Origin: Acidobacteriaceae bacterium
GTDB taxonomy: Bacteria; Acidobacteriota; Terriglobia; Bryobacterales; Bryobacteraceae
Direction of reading: 5' to 3'
Length of the DNA stretch: 42,747 nucleotides
Assembly: GCA_903970405.1 (NCBI GenBank)
Contig: CAJCIT010000259.1
Span: 1 to 42,747 of the forward strand
Below the pieces are notes generated by a model. The model searched no databases and had not been told where the DNA came from. It was given only the letters and a program-made list of their open reading frames with translations. The translations under genes and the position numbers were made by a program. Within the stretch, counting starts at the first letter, position 1. Each line of letters begins with the position of its first letter. Positions 1 to 8,060 of the stretch are shown here, in pieces.

Positions 1-369
1 AAGCGCTTTAGGCAGGGTGGAATCCGATGCCGTTCGATCTCCGGCGGAAACCACGTAAACCACAACGTCAATATTGGGAACCGTTTGGCTATTGGCTGCG
101 GCCGCAGGCACATCGATCTCGCGAATCATCTTCTCAACAGCGTCCATGCGAGCCTCATCTCCGTGCAAGACCACCGCCTCCAGGGTCGACTCACTCCGAA
201 CTGAAATTCCCGATTCCGCAAACAGCTCACGAACGCGGCCGGCGTTTACGTATTTCAACCGCACCAACCGCACCCCCCCTGCGCTTTCCGGGGCCTTTGC
301 AGGGCCGGCTTCCTGGGCATAGACACAACCCCCCGCCAGCAGGAGACAAATCGCCAAAGTCTTCTTCAT
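1..369 (-). CDS. Secretin-like exported protein, N-terminal part (cut by left edge)
   Basis: An open minus-strand frame of 123 codons starts at 369 and runs off the window. It begins MKKTLAICLLLAGGCVYAQE, a typical signal peptide. After a short linker, VRLVRLKYVNAGRVRELF, a predicted beta-alpha unit and VEKMIREIDVP follow, the pattern of the secretin/NolW short N-domain of type II secretion and pilus secretins. The ATG at 369 overlaps the anti-sigma stop as ATGA, so the two are probably translationally coupled. The visible part holds only the signal peptide and one N-domain, so whether a pore-forming secretin domain follows cannot be seen. Exported repeat-domain proteins of this kind are commonly found behind sigma/anti-sigma pairs. 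Confidence 0.72.
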   Translation of the reverse strand, partial: MKKTLAICLLLAGGCVYAQEAGPAKAPESAGGVRLVRLKYVNAGRVRELFAESGISVRSESTLEAVVLHGDEARMDAVEKMIREIDVPAAAANSQTVPNIDVVVYVVSAGDRTASDSTLPKAL

Positions 370-962
370 TCCTCGCTACTCCCTTCCTTGTTTTCTGAGT
401 CATCGCTGAGCTGCCACAGGATGACCACGTTCGGATCGGCCGTCGCGATGCGAAGCACCGCCCTGCCGTCCTCCTGCGGTTCCAAAGCTACTGTTCTGAT
501 CCCGGCAGGCAAGGTCTTCGGCAGTACTGCAACGGTGTGAGCCGAGCGCAAGCTGGTAACGCGTTTCGTCTCGACTGCCCTTGGGACCTCAGGCGCCGCC
601 ACGTGGCCGCTATCGGCCGACATCTGTGTTTGCGCGGGTGCTTGAACGGGCGCCTCTCTATGACCTAGCCACAAAACTCCAGCAGAAGCGCTAACCAGCA
701 CCGCGGCGGCCGCAGCCATCCGGTACAGACCGATCCGCGGCCGAGACGTTCGCCGCAAGACAGCTTCTCCTAAACCCTGAGAACCGCTCGTTGCCGGCGC
801 CGCCGCCATCCCCCGAAACGCCGCCATGCTTGACGCAATCTCACTGACTTCCCCCCGGCACAACTCGCAAACGGCGAGATGCTCATCCACCGATTGCGCT
901 TCCCTCTCAGGAAGATCGTGGCCCGCGTGAAGCGCCAGCAATTCTGAACTCGGATGATTCAT
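366..962 (-). CDS. Anti-sigma factor, zinc-finger type, single membrane span
   Basis: The 198-residue protein opens with HAGHDLPEREAQSVDEHLAV followed by CELC, the His-x3-Cys-x2-Cys pattern of the zf-HC2/ZAS anti-sigma domain that binds ECF sigma factors. A hydrophobic stretch at about residues 82-101 (MAAAAAVLVSASAGVLWLGH) is a single membrane span. The rest, rich in Ala, Pro and Val, would lie outside the cytoplasm and sense the signal. It overlaps the sigma-factor stop by four bases (959-962) and the next gene's start by ATGA (366-369), so the three form one transcription unit. The partner sigma is assigned from this context. Confidence 0.85.
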   Translation of the reverse strand: MNHPSSELLALHAGHDLPEREAQSVDEHLAVCELCRGEVSEIASSMAAFRGMAAAPATSGSQGLGEAVLRRTSRPRIGLYRMAAAAAVLVSASAGVLWLGHREAPVQAPAQTQMSADSGHVAAPEVPRAVETKRVTSLRSAHTVAVLPKTLPAGIRTVALEPQEDGRAVLRIATADPNVVILWQLSDDSENKEGSSEE

Positions 963-1537
963 CGCGTCCTCCTGTAATTGACGTCAATCCATTGCTTCAA
1001 CTTCAACCGCCCGGAGGCAATCTGCGTGCGCACGGTGGATTCGGTAGTCCCCAGAATCCCAGCGGTCTCGGCGGTGGAAAGGCCTTCCAGATCGCGCAGG
1101 ACAATCGCGGTCCGCTCCCGATCGCCCAGACACAGCAGGGCGCTTTCAAACATCGCCTGTCGCTCCGCTGCTTCCAAGGTCTCGGCCGGGCCGGCTTGCC
1201 GCGTGGCGACGTGTCCGGCCAGATCAAGCGCTACCAGTTTCCGCCGTTTCCGGCGTAGGTCATGGCAGATGTTCACCGTGGTCCGGTAGAGCCACGGCTC
1301 CAACGCGCGCTGCTCCTCAATCCGCGTCAGGGACCGGTGCAACCGCAAGAAGACCTCCTGCGCGGCGTCCTGAGCCTCGGCCTGGTTGAGCAACAGCCGC
1401 TGGGCGAGGCGCAAGACCAAGCTCTGGTGAGCCTGGATGAGTGCGTCAAACGATGCGCGATCGCCTGCCTTGGCGCCTCTCACCCACCGACCCAGCAGGC
1501 CATCGTCAAACATGAGTGTCGCGCCTTCACCGGCCAT
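959..1537 (-). CDS. ECF-family RNA polymerase sigma factor
   Basis: The 192-residue protein has the two-domain ECF layout. Region 2 is at about residues 25-95 (DAAQEVFLRLHRSL, then EPWLYRTTVNICHDLRRKRR). Region 4 is at about 130-185 (LGDRERTAIVLRDLEGLS, then TESTVRTQIASGRLKLKQ), the helix-turn-helix that reads the -35 element. The ATG at 1537 has AGAAGG eight bases upstream; a second ATG at 1513 is possible. It directs core RNA polymerase to a small regulon and is presumably held by the anti-sigma factor encoded next. No clear autoregulatory promoter was recognised in the 98-base gap upstream. Confidence 0.92.
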   Translation of the reverse strand: MAGEGATLMFDDGLLGRWVRGAKAGDRASFDALIQAHQSLVLRLAQRLLLNQAEAQDAAQEVFLRLHRSLTRIEEQRALEPWLYRTTVNICHDLRRKRRKLVALDLAGHVATRQAGPAETLEAAERQAMFESALLCLGDRERTAIVLRDLEGLSTAETAGILGTTESTVRTQIASGRLKLKQWIDVNYRRTR

Positions 1538-1635
1538 CAGTGCTGCCTTCTGTCTCTGTAGTGAATACGTGCGGCAGGGCGAAAACGCCGAGTGGGGCGG
1601 TGGGAAAGTTTGAAGCGAGCGAAGTGGCGCCCCGC

Positions 1636-2526
1636 TTACCGGCTTTCGAGGGCTGTCGCCACGGCGGCTTTCACTTCGGCCCGCTCCGCCGCCGACAACT
1701 CCAGGCGTGGTGGCCGGAGGCGGGCGAAGCCCTTCCCGACTTCCTCCTGCACAGCCTTGATCAAATGAACGAACTTAGGGACGGTATCCATGCGCAGCAG
1801 CGGCAGGAACCAGCGGTAGATCTGCATCGCGCCTGCAACATCGCCTGCGCGCGCTTTCTCAAACAGCTCCACCGACTCCTTTGGAAACGCATTGACCAGG
1901 CCGGCCACCCAACCCTCAGCGCCCACCAGAGCGGCCTCCACAATCAGGTCATCCACGCCCACCAGAATGTGCAGCGAATCGCCGATCAGCGCCCTCAGCG
2001 CGGCGATACGGCGGACGTCCGCGCTCGATTCCTTAATGGCTTGCATTTGCGGCAGTTCACGGTGCAATTCGGCCACTTGCTCCGGCAGGAAGTCCACCTG
2101 GTATGCAATGGGGTTGTTGTAGAGCATTGAGGGCAGCAGCGTGGCTTCAATCACCGCCGCGACGTGCGCCTTCATCTCACGCCAGTCGCCGACATAGACA
2201 TACGGCGGCAGCACCATCAAGCCGCGGCAACCCTCCGCTTCGGCGGTGCGGGCAATCTCGACCGCCTCTTTCGTAGTGAGCGCGGAGACGGCAGAGATCA
2301 CCGGCACGCGGCTGCCCACTGCGGCGACCAATGTCTTCAGCAGCGCCGCCTTCTCAGTGAGCGACAACGATCCGCCCTCGCCCAGCGATCCGCAGGCCAC
2401 AATGCCCGTGCAGCCGTTATCGACAAGCCATGCGGCATGCTCGGCCAGGAAGTGGTGATCGATCTCGCCGCTTTCGGTGAAGGGGGTGGTGATGGCAGGC
2501 ATGACGCCAGCCCAGATGTGGCTCAT
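1636..2526 (-). CDS. DapA-family lyase, probable pyrroline-4-hydroxy-2-carboxylate deaminase
   Basis: The 296-residue TIM barrel belongs to the dihydrodipicolinate synthase/N-acetylneuraminate lyase family. Lys165 in QAIKESS is the expected Schiff-base lysine. Tyr136 in MLYNNP is the usual proton relay, and GSLGE (residues 46-50) replaces the GTTGE-like loop. Family members act on many 2-oxo acids. The neighbouring hydroxyproline epimerase and dehydrogenase genes suggest this one deaminates and dehydrates 1-pyrroline-4-hydroxy-2-carboxylate to 2-oxoglutarate semialdehyde, as known for the bacterial hydroxyproline pathway. It is separated from the dehydrogenase genes by 261 bp containing a large inverted repeat, so it may be expressed partly independently. 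Family assignment is secure; the substrate is inferred. Confidence 0.85.
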   Translation of the reverse strand: MSHIWAGVMPAITTPFTESGEIDHHFLAEHAAWLVDNGCTGIVACGSLGEGGSLSLTEKAALLKTLVAAVGSRVPVISAVSALTTKEAVEIARTAEAEGCRGLMVLPPYVYVGDWREMKAHVAAVIEATLLPSMLYNNPIAYQVDFLPEQVAELHRELPQMQAIKESSADVRRIAALRALIGDSLHILVGVDDLIVEAALVGAEGWVAGLVNAFPKESVELFEKARAGDVAGAMQIYRWFLPLLRMDTVPKFVHLIKAVQEEVGKGFARLRPPRLELSAAERAEVKAAVATALESR

Positions 2527-2596
2527 TGAGAGTCTCCAGTAACTTAATATCTTAAAGCCGTCAAGAATCTGCGCTTCATTTAAGCTCCCGCAACTC

Positions 2597-2718
2597 TTCC
2601 GAGCCGCGACTGGCAGGGAGCGACCGGTTGGCTAGTCCTGACGTTCCCCACATCGCCCGACAGTGGAAGCAAGTCTTGCTGGGGCAACCGGTCGCTCCCT
2701 GACGGTCGCGGCTCGGAA
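2597..2718. repeat. Long inverted repeat, family A, complete copy
   Basis: Two 34-base arms at 2597-2630 and 2685-2718 are inverted copies with only a few mismatches. Their core is GAGCCGCGAC followed by AGGGAGCGACCGGTTG. The 54-base spacer shows no gene. The same core recurs at 21175, 22591 and 30904. Here it lies between the deaminase and the dehydrogenase genes of one pathway, where the transcript would fold into a long hairpin. Confidence 0.9.
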
Positions 2719-2787
2719 GGCGCGGGAAACCTGGGGACGGGATACTCGTTCAGCTAATTTAATTGTCGAAGAATCTCACGCCAGTCC

Positions 2788-4056
2788 TCAGTCGGAGGAA
2801 TGATTCCCGAACGCGGCCAGCGCGGCAACGGTGATGGGGAAAATAGGAGGCCGGACCGACTCCGGGTCCCAGCCCAACAGATGATGAACGGCAGCTCCGC
2901 AAACACGCCCCTGGCACGGGCCCATGCCGCAACGCGTGTGCAATTTCGCTGCGCGCCAACTGTCAAAGCGTTGGAGCCTCTCAAGCGAAACATCCTCGCA
3001 GCGGCAAACAATCGTATCTGGTTTGGCGAGGGCGCGCAGCTCAGCGCGCAACGCAAAACCCTCGTCTAAGAATGCGGCGAAGCGCTGCCAACGTTCACGC
3101 TGCGGGGAAAGGCTTTCGACCGTGCGTCGATCTCCGGCAACGGCTGCGCCGGCGATTTGGCCTTCCACCAACGCCAGATCCACTCCACCCACGCCGGTGG
3201 GTTCTCCGGCGCAATAGATATGAGGTTGGCTGGTCTGCTGGCGGTCATTCACCGAGACCTTGCCCCCGTGAATCTCGCATCCCAGCAAACTGGGCAGTTC
3301 AACGTTGGGCGTCAAGCCATAGGCAATAGCCAGATAATCGCAGTCCTCCCGCCGTCGCCCCTGATGGGACACCAGCGTCACCGATTCAACGCGCCCGCCA
3401 CCCGAGGCCGCCTCAACCCAGGTTCCCGTGAGATACCGCACACCCAGCACTTTCGACTGAAGGCGAGCGGCTTCGACGATCTTGCCGGGATATTGAACTA
3501 ATCGCTTGCCAAACCGGCTCAGTGCGGAGAATGGCGCCTGCTCGACAACACAGACGATGCTTGCGCCGTGTTTCCGCAGATAGGCGGCCACGGCTAACAG
3601 CAGCGGCCCGGAGCCTGCCACAACAATACGCTTCGCTTCAACCCGTAGACCGCACTTCACCAGCGCCTGCAGACCGCCCGGCCCCATCACATTCGGCAAG
3701 GTCCAGCCGGCAAAGGGGAGAAACAATTCGCGTGCGCCCGTAGCCAGGATCAGGTCGCGATAGCAGACCTGCATCATGCCGTCAGGCCGTTCGACGAGCA
3801 AGGTCCGCGGCGAATCGCCCAGGCCGACAACGCGAGAGGAATAAAGCCGTTGGGCTGCAATTCCCCGCAACCGGGAGAACCAATCCCCACCGCCGGAAGC
3901 GCCGCTGGCCTGGCCGTACCCACGCCAAATCTGCCCGCCCGGAGCGGGATTGTCGTCGATGATGGTGACTTGTCTTGTGCGCGCCGCCGTGCAGGCTGCC
4001 GCAATACCGGCCGGGCCTGCGCCCACAACCACCACGTCACTCGACACATGATTCAT
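2788..4056 (-). CDS. FAD/NAD(P)-dependent oxidoreductase with BFD-like [2Fe-2S] domain, D-hydroxyproline dehydrogenase subunit
   Basis: The 422-residue protein begins with a Rossmann FAD-binding motif (GAGPAG, residues 12-17) and has a second dinucleotide-binding segment near VVAGSGPLLLAVAAYL. The C-terminus carries Cys351-x-Cys353, Cys376 and Cys381 (CRCEDV and CGMGPCQGRVCG), the spacing of a BFD-like [2Fe-2S] cluster. This matches one subunit of the heteromeric D-hydroxyproline dehydrogenase (and of related opine/octopine oxidases), which oxidises cis-4-hydroxy-D-proline to pyrroline-4-hydroxy-2-carboxylate. Its ATG overlaps the stop of the small ferredoxin-like gene by ATGA. Family and complex are clear; the exact substrate follows from the epimerase in the same operon. 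Confidence 0.9.
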   Translation of the reverse strand: MNHVSSDVVVVGAGPAGIAAACTAARTRQVTIIDDNPAPGGQIWRGYGQASGASGGGDWFSRLRGIAAQRLYSSRVVGLGDSPRTLLVERPDGMMQVCYRDLILATGARELFLPFAGWTLPNVMGPGGLQALVKCGLRVEAKRIVVAGSGPLLLAVAAYLRKHGASIVCVVEQAPFSALSRFGKRLVQYPGKIVEAARLQSKVLGVRYLTGTWVEAASGGGRVESVTLVSHQGRRREDCDYLAIAYGLTPNVELPSLLGCEIHGGKVSVNDRQQTSQPHIYCAGEPTGVGGVDLALVEGQIAGAAVAGDRRTVESLSPQRERWQRFAAFLDEGFALRAELRALAKPDTIVCRCEDVSLERLQRFDSWRAAKLHTRCGMGPCQGRVCGAAVHHLLGWDPESVRPPIFPITVAALAAFGNHSSD

Positions 4057-4301
4057 TCAGTAGTAACCACCATGCCGTCGGCGCAAAGAACCTGACAGCT
4101 CTTCTGATGAGCGCGGCCATCGATCGAAACACGGCATTCAAAACAGATACCCATGCCGCATAGGGGCCCGCGAGGCTCGCCGTTCACCGATTGCCGGAGC
4201 TCAGTGAGGCCGGCGTTCAAGAGCGCCGCGGCCACGGTGGAACCCTGCGCCGCGGCCGTCTCGCGGCCATCGATCGTCAACCGGACAACACTCTTACCCA
4301 T
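4053..4301 (-). CDS. Small (2Fe-2S)-binding subunit of D-hydroxyproline dehydrogenase
   Basis: The 82-residue protein is a free-standing version of the Fer2_4 domain that forms the N-terminus of sarcosine oxidase alpha subunits. Cys48, Cys53 and Cys56 (CGMGICFEC) plus Cys69 are the expected ligands of a plant-type [2Fe-2S] cluster. It should pass electrons between the flavin of the beta subunit and the other cofactors of the trimer. The gene overlaps both neighbours: four bases with the FAD/NAD subunit and eight with the amino-acid oxidase-like subunit. Tight coupling supports fixed stoichiometry. Confidence 0.9.
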   Translation of the reverse strand: MGKSVVRLTIDGRETAAAQGSTVAAALLNAGLTELRQSVNGEPRGPLCGMGICFECRVSIDGRAHQKSCQVLCADGMVVTTE

Positions 4302-5445
4302 GAGCCACCATGCTTCTGTCCACCCGGTATGGCTCGGCGGGAATTGCCGAATGGCGTTTCAGAATTCGATCTACCAGCAGCTTCGCAGTGCCTAGCGCAG
4401 TGGTGATGCCTAGACCTTCGTGGCCAGAGGCGATGTAAACGCGCGAGTAGCCGGGGGCCATACCGATCATGGGCAATTTGTCCGGCGTTGCGGCCCGGAA
4501 ACCGGTCCAAGCCCGGATGCCACTGCAAGTTGAGAGTTCGGGCATATACTCGATGGCCCGGCGCAACATGCGCGCGAGCATTGCCCCATCGATCATCGGG
4601 TCCTCGACGCCATACTGGCGCGACGAGCCGATAAGAATCTGACCCGTGCGCCGAGGTTGAACATTGAACGCAACCGAATCGGAGCTGATGCTGTGCGCAC
4701 TCTTCAGGTACCCAAGCTCAATGATCTGATGCTGCACAAAGCCGGGATAGCGGTCTGTGATCAGCAGATGGCCCTTGCGCGGCTGGATGTCCAGGCCCGG
4801 AACAAAATGCCGTGCAGCTGCGCCCGTGGCATTTACAACAACACCCGCGGTGAGCGCCTCGCCATCTTCGAACGTCACCGCTCCGTCCGCCAATGAGCGC
4901 GTTCGCTTTGCGACGAACTGCAACCGCCCCGTCGCCCCCGCCGCCTCCACAAGGTAGCGCGCGACGCACGGCGCATAAACCGCGAAGTCATCGGGGACCA
5001 ACAATCCACCGGCCAGACCCCGCCGCAGGTTGGGTTCGGCGCCAGCGAGTTGCTGCTCATCGAGAACCGACGCCCGAACTCCGCGCTCCCGATAGAACGC
5101 CTGCTTGCGATGAACCTCTTCCATCTCTTCGGCGTCGGCAGCAACCCATAGCGTCCCGCAGGGCAGGTATTCGCAATCGGCGGGAAGGCGCGGAGCCAAC
5201 TCGTGCCACAGCGAAGCTGAGTATTGCGTGAGTTGGAACTGCGCTTCGGAATCGTCCATCACCACGATGTGGCCCATGCCGGCGGCCGTTGCGCCGCCGC
5301 CAACTACGTCCGGCTCAATCAGACAACAACTGAGCCCGCTCTCGACGCACTCCAGGGCGCAGGCGGCGCCCACAATCCCGGCCCCGACAATGGCGACGTC
5401 GAGCTGAGCCGCGAAACGGAGCGAAGTGCGGGCCGAAAAATTCAA
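4294..5445 (-). CDS. FAD-dependent D-amino-acid oxidase-like subunit of D-hydroxyproline dehydrogenase
   Basis: The 383-residue protein is of the DAO/glycine oxidase/sarcosine oxidase beta family. It has a Rossmann motif GAGIVG at residues 21-26, FAD contacts in the middle, and the C-terminal SGHEGLGITTALGTAKLL that closes the FAD site in this family. It is the likely catalytic subunit removing hydride from D-hydroxyproline. No ATG fits: the frame opens with TTG at 5445, overlapping the epimerase stop as TTGA, a variant of the ATGA overlaps elsewhere in this operon. Any later start would cut into or near the FAD motif. The 4-hydroxyproline substrate is inferred from context. Confidence 0.9.
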   Translation of the reverse strand: MNFSARTSLRFAAQLDVAIVGAGIVGAACALECVESGLSCCLIEPDVVGGGATAAGMGHIVVMDDSEAQFQLTQYSASLWHELAPRLPADCEYLPCGTLWVAADAEEMEEVHRKQAFYRERGVRASVLDEQQLAGAEPNLRRGLAGGLLVPDDFAVYAPCVARYLVEAAGATGRLQFVAKRTRSLADGAVTFEDGEALTAGVVVNATGAAARHFVPGLDIQPRKGHLLITDRYPGFVQHQIIELGYLKSAHSISSDSVAFNVQPRRTGQILIGSSRQYGVEDPMIDGAMLARMLRRAIEYMPELSTCSGIRAWTGFRAATPDKLPMIGMAPGYSRVYIASGHEGLGITTALGTAKLLVDRILKRHSAIPAEPYRVDRSMVAHG

Positions 5446-6377
5446 TGGCCAATCCCCCAGCAGAAAGGGTCGGCCTCATTCAAAATGAGATCGGCCACGG
5501 CATTCACATAGGCCGAGCCGGTAATGAAGGGCCGCACTTCGCCGTTGCTGACCTTGACCGTACCTTCGAAGACAGAGCCAACAATACTCTCCTGACGCCA
5601 TACTTCGCCTTCCTTCAATTTGCCGTCAGCGAAGAGGCAAGCGAGTTTGGCGCTGGTTCCCGTGCCGCAGGGGGACCGGTCATAAGCCTTGCCCGGGCAG
5701 AGAACAAAATTGCGGCTATTCGCGCCCGCCTGTTGCGGTGGCCCGAAGACTTCAATATGATCGATCTCCTCGCCGCCCGCCCCGGTGACGCCTTCGCGGA
5801 CGATGGCCTCTCTAATCCGCGATGTATATTCCGTGAGTTGCTCCAGATGATCGAGGGTCAGAGGGACCGGCGCGCCCTCGGATAAAAAGAACCAATTGCC
5901 TCCCCAAGCCACATCGCCGTGGACACGCCCGTAGCCTTCCACAGTGACGGCTACATTCTTCGCCAGCCGGTAGCTAGCCACGTTGCCGATGGTCACTGTC
6001 CCATTCGGGTGCATTTCAGCACTGATAGCGCCTACGGGAGTATCGATGCGATGGGTACCGGGCTCAATCCGCCCGAGATAGGCCAGCGTGGCGATGAGGC
6101 CGATGGACCCGTGTCCGCACATGTTCAAATAGCCGACATTATTGAAAAAGATAACCCCGGCTGACGATGCCGGATCGTGTGGAGGGCAAAGCAGAGCGCC
6201 CACCATTGCATCCGAACCGCGCGGCTCATTCACGACCGCGGAACGAATCCGGTCGAAGCGGGTTCGAAAGCATTCGCGCTGTGCAGCCAAATCACCAGAA
6301 CCGAGATCAGGACCGCCGTCGATGATGATTCGGGTCGGCTCGCCGCCCGTGTGCGAGTCGACGACGCGGATTTTCAT
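5442..6377 (-). CDS. 4-hydroxyproline 2-epimerase (proline racemase family)
   Basis: The 311-residue protein has both catalytic cysteines of the proline racemase family: Cys87 in NMCGHGSIG and Cys237 in SPCGTGTSAK. The Cys/Cys pair marks a racemase or epimerase, whereas Thr or Ser at the first position marks a dehydratase. The opening MKIRVVDSHTGGEPTR is also typical. Together with the dehydrogenase subunits it points to conversion of trans-4-hydroxy-L-proline into cis-4-hydroxy-D-proline, a collagen or plant cell-wall derived substrate. It is the first gene of the unit. The 179 bp upstream show no recognisable regulator gene, so how the operon is induced is not evident. Confidence 0.93.
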   Translation of the reverse strand: MKIRVVDSHTGGEPTRIIIDGGPDLGSGDLAAQRECFRTRFDRIRSAVVNEPRGSDAMVGALLCPPHDPASSAGVIFFNNVGYLNMCGHGSIGLIATLAYLGRIEPGTHRIDTPVGAISAEMHPNGTVTIGNVASYRLAKNVAVTVEGYGRVHGDVAWGGNWFFLSEGAPVPLTLDHLEQLTEYTSRIREAIVREGVTGAGGEEIDHIEVFGPPQQAGANSRNFVLCPGKAYDRSPCGTGTSAKLACLFADGKLKEGEVWRQESIVGSVFEGTVKVSNGEVRPFITGSAYVNAVADLILNEADPFCWGIGH

Positions 6378-6556
6378 TTCCCATCATGGTATCGGAGCCG
6401 GATTTGCAAGCAGCGATGGCAGCGGGAATAGGAGAAAACTTAGGAAAATGGGGCGGTTTAGCCCATCCGATGCGTAAGTATATTTCGTACAACAAGTTAA
6501 ATGGGTTTGCCGCGAAAACCGCAGGGCCATCGGGATTGGAATACAAAGCAAACGTC

Positions 6557-6775
6557 TCAGGCCTTGGCTTTCCGGCCACGGCCTACTTCTTCGCCGGGCG
6601 CGAAGCTGGTACCGTCCACTGAGCCATCGCCTTTGGTCCGCTGTTCAGTGAGCCAGCGAGGCGGCCGGCCCCGGCGGCGGGGGCGCCCCGCGGAAATTCG
6701 CTCCAGAGCGGAAATCGCTTCGTCGATGCGTCGTTTTTCGTCGTGTAAATCAGCGAGGATTTTTTCGAGATTCAT
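6557..6775 (-). CDS. Small basic protein with AT-hook-like motif
   Basis: About 72 residues from the ATG at 6775. An upstream in-frame start at 6826 would add 17 residues that look unrelated. Residues 1-27 form a charged amphipathic helix (MNLEKILADLHDEKRRIDEA), followed by GRPRRRGRPP, which contains the RGRP core of an AT-hook, then a polar tail ending GRGRKAKA. Short proteins with this helix plus GRRRGRPP plan recur in acidobacteria as hypotheticals. A DNA-binding or nucleoid role is a guess from the motif. It is transcribed away from the anti-sigma gene that follows. Confidence 0.6.
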   Translation of the reverse strand: MNLEKILADLHDEKRRIDEAISALERISAGRPRRRGRPPRWLTEQRTKGDGSVDGTSFAPGEEVGRGRKAKA

Positions 6776-7015
6776 TATTTGCTCTACAGCCGGCAATTTG
6801 CCGTTTCGCGCGTACCTCACGTTCAAGTGCGTGTATATTGATCAGAACGTTACGGCTTGAGCGCGTAGCGTCAAGGCTCCGCACAGTGTATCGCATTGGG
6901 CGGCCAAGGCGTTACTCGGCGGGCGTTTTGGGTGGAAAAATCTAAGGCCCGGTGCTACGGGAATTTTGGGGCCGAACGGTTCAAGTTTAGAGAAAGGCTT
7001 TGCGGGACAAATAAA

Positions 7016-7996
7016 GTGCGTTGCGATGGCTTTCCGACCGAAGATTACGACGCCTATGCGTTGGGAACGCTCGAATCCGACCTGGACCTCGATGTGAGGG
7101 CGCATCTCAATGAGGACTGCCAAACGTGCCTGCCGCGGGTCAAGCAAAGTTTACGATTGTGGGCGATGTTTGGGTCTGCCGTGTCGCCGGCGGCCGAGCG
7201 TCCGCGCACGGGACGGGTGCGCGTTGTCCCGCTGTTGCCAAATTCAAGCCAAACCGTCGAGCCGCACGTGCCCGCACCCGCGCTCAGAGGGTCGACTGCG
7301 TGGCGAGGCTTAGCAATCGCCGCGTCCCTGGTTTTGATTGCCGGGGCCGCAAGCTGGTTCATCGCTTCAGGGGCAGGGCGTCAACAGGGGCAACAGGAGA
7401 TTGCCGCGCTGCACGCTCAAATAGATACGGCAAACCGGGATCTCCTCCGCCTCCGCAATGAGGGTTCGGCCAGCGCGGAAGCCGCCGCCAGTCTCGCGGC
7501 TCGTGAGCGTCAGGTGGCCGATTTACAGGCTCTGCTGGCGCAGCGCGAACAGCAGATTCAGGTGCTGCTTAAGACGCGCACCGGCCTGACGAACACATTG
7601 CAGGTGGCGCAGGCCAGAGCGGCTGAGGGAAATCGGATCCTTGAGGCGCTGTCTCTGCCGAATACCCGCCTGATTCCAGTGCCTGGCACCGACGTTGCGC
7701 CAGGGGCGACAGGATATGCACTGCTGGCGGAGAATAACCGCGTTGTGTTTCATGCCAACAACCTGCCTCCGCTGCCCGCCGGGCGCGTCTATCAGCTTTG
7801 GTTGATTCGCGGACCGGCGCCGCAAGTTGTCAGTGGCGGCATCTTCACGTTGACCCCAGCCCGTTCGGCGGAAGTCGAGTTCACACAAGGGTCTTTGATC
7901 CAAGGTGTTCAGGCCGTCGCCGTCACTGACGAGCCGGCCGGTGGCAGCCCCGGGCCGACGGGCCAAAAGTTCCTTGTAGGCGCCGTCAAATCATAG
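7016..7996 (+). CDS. Anti-sigma factor with RskA C-terminal domain
   Basis: From a GTG at 7016 the protein is about 326 residues. An upstream ATG at 6896 is open, but its first 40 residues look non-coding. The N-terminus (CDGFPTEDYDAYALGTLE, then HLNEDCQTC) resembles a zinc-associated anti-sigma domain. A membrane span lies near GLAIAASLVLIAGAASWFIA and is followed by a coiled coil. The C-terminus (VVFHANNLPPLPAGRVYQLW, then GGSPGPTGQKFLVGAV) is the anti-sigma-K RskA domain, which folds outside the membrane. No sigma-factor gene adjoins it, so it is an orphan here; its partner may be elsewhere or be the ECF factor at 959. Confidence 0.85.
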   Translation: MRCDGFPTEDYDAYALGTLESDLDLDVRAHLNEDCQTCLPRVKQSLRLWAMFGSAVSPAAERPRTGRVRVVPLLPNSSQTVEPHVPAPALRGSTAWRGLAIAASLVLIAGAASWFIASGAGRQQGQQEIAALHAQIDTANRDLLRLRNEGSASAEAAASLAARERQVADLQALLAQREQQIQVLLKTRTGLTNTLQVAQARAAEGNRILEALSLPNTRLIPVPGTDVAPGATGYALLAENNRVVFHANNLPPLPAGRVYQLWLIRGPAPQVVSGGIFTLTPARSAEVEFTQGSLIQGVQAVAVTDEPAGGSPGPTGQKFLVGAVKS

Positions 7997-8060
7997 GCGG
8001 CGCCGTTCCCATCGACTGCATCAACCCGGCCGGTCAACGAAACAGCCAAGTCATCGCCCG

